A stretch of DNA of 64,000 bases. Origin: Selaginella moellendorffii (lineage: Eukaryota > Streptophyta > Lycopodiopsida > Selaginellales > Selaginellaceae). Shown piece by piece: positions 58,704 to 64,000 of this stretch. Each line of letters begins with the position of its first letter. Within the stretch, counting starts at the first letter, position 1. Position numbers and translations under genes: made by a program. The notes beneath the pieces were generated by a model. It saw only the letters and a list, made by a program, of their open reading frames with translations, made no database searches and was not told where the DNA came from. The stretch covers positions 314,020 through 378,019 of the forward strand of contig NW_003314272.1 in the NCBI RefSeq assembly GCF_000143415.4, read 5' to 3'.

Positions 58704-61700
58704 ATGGCCTTCAGGGTTGGGGAAAAGGTTTACATTTTGAATGGTGGGAAGAGAGTTGCAAAAGAGACCCTTGTGTCTATGGATCGGAACTTTGTTATAC
58801 ACTGTCAAAGGCTTGGGGAAGGCAATGCTGCTGTATCAATAGAGACTTTCTTCAATGGGAATGTGGTCGCTATTGAACGAGGAGAGATGGTCATCGGGGT
58901 AAATGTTGTTGTTGCCTGAAAAATCTTCAGAAGAAAGCAGATGTTGGGGATAGCGCAAGTGTGACGCATGTTCCCTCCGTGGATCTTAAGAACCGTGCTA
59001 CATGGATTCAGGCAAAGGTGTTTCTAAACAACCCCGAGGAGGAGGTGGTAGCTGAGGGCTTAGCCACAGTTGTCAATCCAAGAGATGTGGTTGCTAATCA
59101 AGAATTGGGCTGGGATGATATTGGAGTTGCGATTTTAGAGGTTGTTGACACAGAAGAAAATAGTCTGACTATTGGAAGCATTGTGTGGTGGAAATTGAGG
59201 CACTTAGTGTTTAAGAATGTGAAGGATTCACAATCAAACACCCCTACAACTGATGACAGAACATCTCTTCATGGGAAAAGAAAGTACACCTTCCTAAAGC
59301 ACAGCCAAAGGGATTTGAGCAACGAACCGAAAAGGCAGAAAATGGTGATGGAGGTTTAAATGGTCTCGACAGTTGCTTGTTGCAAGAGGAGGTGCTGTCA
59401 ACATGCTGATTGGGATGCTATTGAAGAGGAGAGAGCAAGATACAAGACATTGTCCTGGAAGGCAGCTCGCAATTTTGTGTATGATGCATTACGGTCATCT
59501 GTTGATGCTTCAGAACATCAGGTGGGGGTCATGGTCTTCCAGAGGGGTTTGGTCTGCATGAAGGCATGGAGAATCATTTATGGAGTCCCTCGAACCACAT
59601 TCTACAAAATCAAAACTGAGTTCGAGGAACAAAGGGTTCAACAGGCAGTCCATGGGAACGATGGTACGCACAAAACCAGGGGTCATGTTGTATATGGAGA
59701 GGCAATCTTCAAGAGGTTTGTCAAGACATGTAGCGAATAGCAACCACATAAAACCCGCCTCTTGGAAGATGGAGCACGAGACACCCAACGAGTTCTCCCT
59801 TCCATGTATACCAAGGGGGCCATATTGGAAGATGTGAATCGGGAACTCCAGAGTAATGGCTACAGGAAGCTGAGCCAATCTAGATTTAGTAGATTGTGGA
59901 GCAACAGGTTCAGGGATATGAGTATAGGAAAGTACTCCAGCTTTTCAAAGTGTGATGAGTGCACTGCTATCAAAATGGCTTTGTCGAAGAATTCTTGCAT
60001 CGCTCAAGAGCGAGAGACGTTGGTTAGAAGGCGGCTCAACCACAACATCGAGCAGAGAAGCTGCAGGACTGCATATTATCATAACAGGATTCTCTCCATG
60101 GAGAGACCTGACTCTTACCTCTGCATCATCCACGACAAAATGGACCAGAAAAAGACGTGCTTACCTCGACTCAATACTGCCCCCAAGGCAATCTCTTCAT
60201 CCATGTAGCTGCCTGTGTCTCTGTTTGGCATAATCGCTCATGGGCATGGTGCCCAGAACTATGGGAACTTCTTTGTACCTCTATGGGGTGGCGGGGGTGC
60301 AAACATGATGATTGCGTCCCTAGCAAAACACTTAAGGTCTCTGCAAAGTGCACAGACTAAGCTGAACGGCCAACCCTTGCATAAGGCCCTTGTCGATCGA
60401 ACCCCATACAGGGTTCAGCTGGAGGAGGAGCAAAGGCTTGCAGTATCGCATGGGGCCCCATGCCATCCTAGTGAATATGTTGGCCGTCAGATTGTAGGGT
60501 TATCACGTGAGGCCTCATGCCATTCCGACGAGGCTGGTCACCGGGTGAATGCACAGCCTCATCCAAACGAAACAGAATCTCAAGGAAGTTCTTGCGGCCG
60601 ATGTGGCCTTCCACCCCATCTTCTGCTCCAAATAGACAATGCTGGTAGTGAGAACAAAAACATGTACGTCTTCGCGTACTTGGCGATGCTTGTTGCCAAA
60701 GGCATATTTGAAACGGTTACACTTGGCTTTCTCATGGTTGGGCACACTCATGAAGACGTCGATGCCATGTTCAGTCACCTGGCAGAGTCCCTCCAGCGAT
60801 CCAATGTCCTCACCCTCCCACAACTCTACGATGAATTCCAAAATTGCATCAAAGGCACTGTTGAAGCTGCACTTGTGACAGAGGTTCCAGACTTTAAAGG
60901 GTTTGTAAGAGGCTACATCAGGGACGGATCTAAAACGCTGATTGGCCACTCCAAGCCTCTTCAGTTTCATTTCAGCATGCGTGACGGTGCTCCAGTGATG
61001 AGGTACAAGATAAGAGAATGGGACACAGTGTGGCTGCCAGTGGACGGCATTGAACTCTTCAAGAGAGATCCCATAACTGGGGAACCTATGATTCTTCAGG
61101 GTTCCCCACGGCCGATGCACCCGAATGGACTCAAAGACCAGGAAAGTATAGTGGCCGGGATTAGACAGCATATTGCCTTCTGGAAGAGGGGGTTGGTGTT
61201 TGGTGGAGAATCCTATTTTCAGAGGTGCAAGCCTTTGCTCGAATACTGGGAGAAGATTATATCTACTATCCAAAATGGGCCGGTTGTATATGAAGAATTG
61301 GAAGAGTCCTTTTGGCTAGAACCCAGAGCACCAGATAGTAGCGGAACAATGTCCTCTGGAAATGCAGTGACAGATAATGATGTTGAGGATCACTATTGTG
61401 GGCCGAGGAACAAGAAGCTGGATTCAGCATTCAATCCAGTACAGGTCTGCAAAGGAATGGTTGTGCTTGTCAGACCCAGTCATAAAAAACAAATGATATG
61501 GGTGGGGCACTGCATCACTGATGCAGAGGAGGACGCAGAAACTAAATCCTTCAATGTAACTGTGGAGTGATTCAAGCCAAGTTCCGGATATACGAAGGAT
61601 TGCCTAGAAACGAGATGGGTGCTGAATCCAAGGGATCCCAGCATGAGCATATCGGTGGATAATGTTGTGCATGGTTGGATGCGGAAGCAAAGTGCCACCA

Positions 61701-61844
61701 TCACCTTGCCAGACCATGCAAGAGATGCAGCAAGAGCATTCATAACCCGGGTTCAAGGTGAGATTCATTAATATTCCTTTACTAAGTTTCTAAAGTATTT
61801 TATTTCAAGGTGAACAATCCGAATCTGAATCAGAGGAGGCGTGA
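58704..61844 (+). pseudogene. Gene 1, copy B: DUF7869-like transposase candidate, five lesions
   Basis: Same protein as in copy A. The start is MAFRVGEKVYILNGG at 58704; here the N-terminal frame runs further into the main frame than in A, before a one-base loss near 58917. In-frame stops follow at 59357-59359, 59738-59740, 60206-60208 and 61568-61570; at all four the other copy has a sense codon (for example CGA, CAG, CAG, TGG). The frames between stops line up in one phase. The conserved blocks HDKMDQ, LLLQIDNAGSENKN and VGHTHEDVDAMFSH are present, with D in the last block where A has N. The 3' end is an intron (about 61765-61808) and a short exon ending SESESEEA with TGA at 61842-61844, overlapping a palindrome. 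It is inactive. Confidence 0.78.
60448..60523. repeat. Two translated palindromes in gene 1 (copy B)
   Basis: GCATGGGGCCCCATGCCAT at 60448-60466 and TCACGTGAGGCCTCATGCCAT at about 60503-60523. The left arm of the second has drifted. They are the counterparts of 20622 and 20565, so the insertions predate the split of A and B. Confidence 0.88.
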
Positions 61845-61866
61845 TGGCATGTGGCCTTACGCCATT
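61806..61866 (+). repeat. Terminal module 1: TCAAGGTGAACAA...TGA + palindrome
   Basis: The last exon of gene 1 followed at once by ATGGCATGTGGCCTTACGCC. Related copies are at 61935-62011 (direct) and 63165-63215 (inverted), and at 18815-18870 and about 19240-19285 in copy A. Confidence 0.75.
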
Positions 61867-61934
61867 CCTAGGTGAGATGATACAAATAACAAGTATAAAT
61901 TCTTAGTTGTTCTAGCAAATCTTACTTAAAGTTC

Positions 61935-62011
61935 AAGGTGAACAAGCCGAATATGAATTCATCGGATTGTTAAAACAAATTGCAAGGTGATGGCATGAGG
62001 CGATACGCCAT
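61935..62011 (+). repeat. Terminal module 2
   Basis: TTCAAGGTGAACAAGCCGAA, then a TGATGGCATGAGGCGATACGCC palindrome at 61990. It repeats module 1. Confidence 0.72.
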
Positions 62012-63164
62012 TTGAGAGTGGTAGCCATTCCTATATGAGGTGAGTGAAATATTTATTAGAAATACCTCATTCAATTGTGCACTTCTAAGTCTTGGTCCAC
62101 TTAGTACTGTTTGCATGTTTCTATTTTAATTCTTTCTCTAAAATGTTATTTAGCATGTGGCTTCATGCCATTGCTCTCCACAATCATGCATTGAATTTTT
62201 TTATCCTTGCATAATACTTCTCCATATATATAGCATGTGCACACATGTGATATGGTTCATTAGGCCTGATATAGTGTGTGAGGTAAAACAAAGATGATGT
62301 GACATATGCATTTACCAATCACACGTGCATAAATTTAATAATATGGCTTGTGGCCCATATTAATGGCACATAAACCCATATTGTGGGCTTACATGCTTTA
62401 TGTACCATCATTCCCTTGCAGCGTGTGTGTTGGTTTCCTTTTATAACACAACGAACTCCATATTTTAGGGTGAAGAGTGTTCTCATGGCAAGCACAAAAT
62501 CTGTAAGTGAGGCAGAAAAGGAGACGGTGTTAATGTTGCCGTTTGTTCAGAAAAATGATCACCTGAAGTATAGTACGAGGAGTTTGGAAGACTTATATAT
62601 TCTACATCTTCACCTATCTCCTTCTATCGAGAACGCCCCAGTAACGTCAGAGACAACAATCCAAAGCAAAACAACTGACTCGGAGAAGGATGATAGTACC
62701 GCGGAGAGTACCAAAAAGGAGGTGTCCACTAACGCTTAGGCTTATAATAGCGTGTGCCCTCATGCCATTTACTTGATCACCAAATACCTTTTTCCCTTTG
62801 CACTAGTATATCTTAATACCGGTCTGAGAAATAGAATGGCATGTGCCCTCAGGCCTTTTACTAAATCACCTTTGAAAGAAATGCAAGCCTCTATGTCGTA
62901 AAAAAAAGGTACTAGAGAAATTCCTTAATAATATGAATGTTATTTAGTTTCATGAAAATACACTAAGGGTCAAATGAGTTAAATGACTTCTCCAGACTAG
63001 CAATGCCTCTTGCTACACCTTCACAATTAGATTCGTTAGAAAAAGATAACATTGAATAATATCTAAATGTTCTCACCATTAAGTTATATGTCTGGCTAAT
63101 AGGAATGACGTTCATCTTGGAAAGCTCACCACACGCTCAATGAACAAACAAATAGTGTGTGCGC
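62012..63164. other. Copy B right subterminal region
   Basis: AT-rich with further palindromes at about 62149, 62228, 62345, 62748 and 62836. It includes a small open frame at 62485-62739. Sequence from about 62798 on matches the left end of copy A. Confidence 0.55.
62485..62739 (+). CDS. Small hypothetical protein, 84 residues
   Basis: ATG at 62485 and TAG at 62737-62739. The product is rich in S, T, E and K (for example EAEKETVLMLPFVQKNDHLK, then TTDSEKDDSTAESTKKE) with no recognised domain. The stop is followed nine bases later by a palindrome (62748-62769), as after genes 1 and 2. Copy A has lost the region, so there is no second copy to test conservation. It could be a late exon of gene 1. 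Confidence 0.25.
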   Translation: MASTKSVSEAEKETVLMLPFVQKNDHLKYSTRSLEDLYILHLHLSPSIENAPVTSETTIQSKTTDSEKDDSTAESTKKEVSTNA

Positions 63165-63361
63165 GCATGCCATCGCTCTTCTTTAGCTTCAGATTCAGCT
63201 TGTTCACCTTGACAATGAGATTTATTATACAACCAAATGGACTTAGTCGGACACAAAGTCACCGCGCTAGTCACCATGCCCCAGATATGTCTAGCCCCTG
63301 GACAAAAAACATATAATTTCACGTCATTTTCAAATACTTGAAAATTTGTACCTAGTCCCAT
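63137..63361 (-). pseudogene. TIR-proximal inward-facing open frame, 74 codons
   Basis: It reads inward from the TIR and ends with C-Q-G-E-Q-A-E-S-E-A-K-E-E-R, resembling the gene 1 C-terminus G-E-Q-S-E-S-E-S-E-E-A. The palindrome half follows within the frame. The copy A counterpart (about 18670-18890, plus) is interrupted by a TGA near 18781. It is probably an inverted duplicate of the gene 1 end, not a working gene. Confidence 0.4.
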
Positions 63362-63375
63362 TTTACTGAATAAAT

Positions 63376-63398
63376 CCCATTTTAACGAAATAGAGCTT
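63376..63398 (-). repeat. Right TIR of copy B
   Basis: In reverse: AAGCTCTATTTCGTTAAA then ATGGG. It matches the left end of copy A. Confidence 0.9.
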
Positions 63399-64000
63399 AT
63401 AAGCCTGGAGCACTATAGTTGGTTTCCCTTTTGGGAGTGGGAGCTACTCTTAAGCACTTCCTTGGGTGGCCCCTCTGACACCACTCGAGTCTATGCTCAC
63501 TCCCACCTAGGCCCCTCGGGCCCAATCTCAACCTCAAATCAGTTTGGAAGCACCACTAAAGAGTTCCTTCAAGATTGGTTTTTAAACCTCATTATCCCTA
63601 CTATACTTTTGGAACCCCTTGCAGCACCCCCCTTGGAGACACATGCTTTGGGCTTTTACCCATAACTTGTATTAATATTTGGACTCAGTCTCGGACTCGA
63701 TCTCGGACTCAGTCTTGTACTCAATCTCAGACTCGATCTCAGACCTGACCTTGGACTCTATCTCGGACTTAGTCTCGAACCCAATCTCGGATCTTGGACT
63801 TGGTCTCGATCTTGACACCGAGTCTGAGATCGAGTTTAAGACCAACTCTGAGACCAAGTTTGAGACCGAGTCCAAGACCAAGATCGGTCTCAAAGTTGGT
63901 CTCGGACTTGATCTCAGACTCAGTCTCATCCAATGAGCTCTTTATTATTTTGGTCATTCTTTCAAGGATCCTTTAGCCTTCGACACCCCAGGGAGTGGTC
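63399..64000. repeat. Old LTR relic, runs off the window
   Basis: It matches 6688-7350 in the same orientation: the CCTTGGGTGGCCCCTCTG segment, CTATACTTTTGGAACCCC and TTCAAGGATCCTTTAGC. It contains a decayed minisatellite (63675-63920) in which the right half is inverted (GAGTCTGAGATC...). The first 480 bp or so of the LTR seen on the left are missing here, cut by the end of copy B. Confidence 0.7.

Larger units (their letters stand above)
49714..63398. mobile_element. DNA transposon copy B (longer, uninterrupted copy, inverted)
   Basis: It is 13,685 bp with TIRs at both ends (AAGCTCTATTTCGTTAAA). It is inverted relative to copy A: gene 2 is on the minus strand at left, gene 1 on the plus strand at right. 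It keeps about 0.7 kb of gene 2 exons and about 0.9 kb beyond gene 1 that copy A lacks, and it lacks about 0.23 kb of A's central region. No target duplication is visible (TAGT on the left, ATAA on the right), and the right flank is an old LTR unlike the left flank. Confidence 0.88.

Overview
This is eukaryotic, almost certainly plant (streptophyte) DNA. The support is GT-AG introns, Ty3/gypsy gag, reverse transcriptase and integrase relics, LTR elements primed from the initiator-Met tRNA (TGGTATCAGAGC), and TTTAGGG-type telomere-like repeats. I found no ordinary host gene, rRNA, complete tRNA or CRISPR array. Essentially the whole window is a stack of nested mobile elements, probably from a large repeat-rich genome. 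I cannot name the species.

Layout, outermost to innermost. (1) 1-7365: a decayed Ty3/gypsy element (gag, RT, integrase) broken by older LTR relics, ending in a candidate LTR at 6209-7365; a related LTR relic lies at 63399-64000. (2) 7838-49524: a non-autonomous, LARD-like LTR element H on the minus strand with a perfect 5-bp target duplication (GTTTG). It is split by two later insertions. (3) 10528-17130: a second LARD, P, on the plus strand, inside H, with target duplication ACTAT. (4) 18628-45977: a large TIR DNA transposon, copy A, inside H, with target duplication TATG. (5) 24955-39950: a minus-strand LARD array (LTR-int-LTR-int-LTR-partial LTR) inside the first intron of a copy A gene. 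(6) 49714-63398: a second, uninterrupted and longer copy of the same DNA transposon, copy B (13.7 kb), inverted relative to A.

The DNA transposon is the main find. It has about 23-bp TIRs beginning AAGCTCTATTTCGTTAAA and two divergent genes. Gene 1 encodes a protein of about 1,000 residues with a DUF7869-like, probably RNase H/DDE-type core: the transposase candidate. Gene 2 encodes a mosaic of about 1,300-1,500 residues: a ParB-like N-terminal domain, a basic/acidic linker made of many small exons, and a C-terminal FCP1/HAD-type phosphatase-like domain. Gene 2 introns are only 38-57 nt, and its middle exons are all multiples of three in phase 1-1. Both genes carry inactivating lesions, mostly different ones in A and B, so both copies look dead but descend from an intact ancestor.

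A near-perfect 22-bp palindrome (ATGGCATGAGG followed by its reverse complement, with variants) recurs about 40 times in copies A and B. I did not see it in the LARDs or the gypsy region. It lies in introns close to the 3' splice site, inside open reading frames where it is translated, beside stop codons, and between genes. Two such introns are the same length and about 81% identical, so at least some are paralogous (introner-like spread or exon-intron duplication). The long open frames on both strands at about 8.8-9.4, 10.7-11.4, 25.9-26.4, 31.5-32.4, 37.6-38.4, 39.2-39.7 and 48.6-49.3 kb come from stop-free minisatellites in the LTRs and are not genes.
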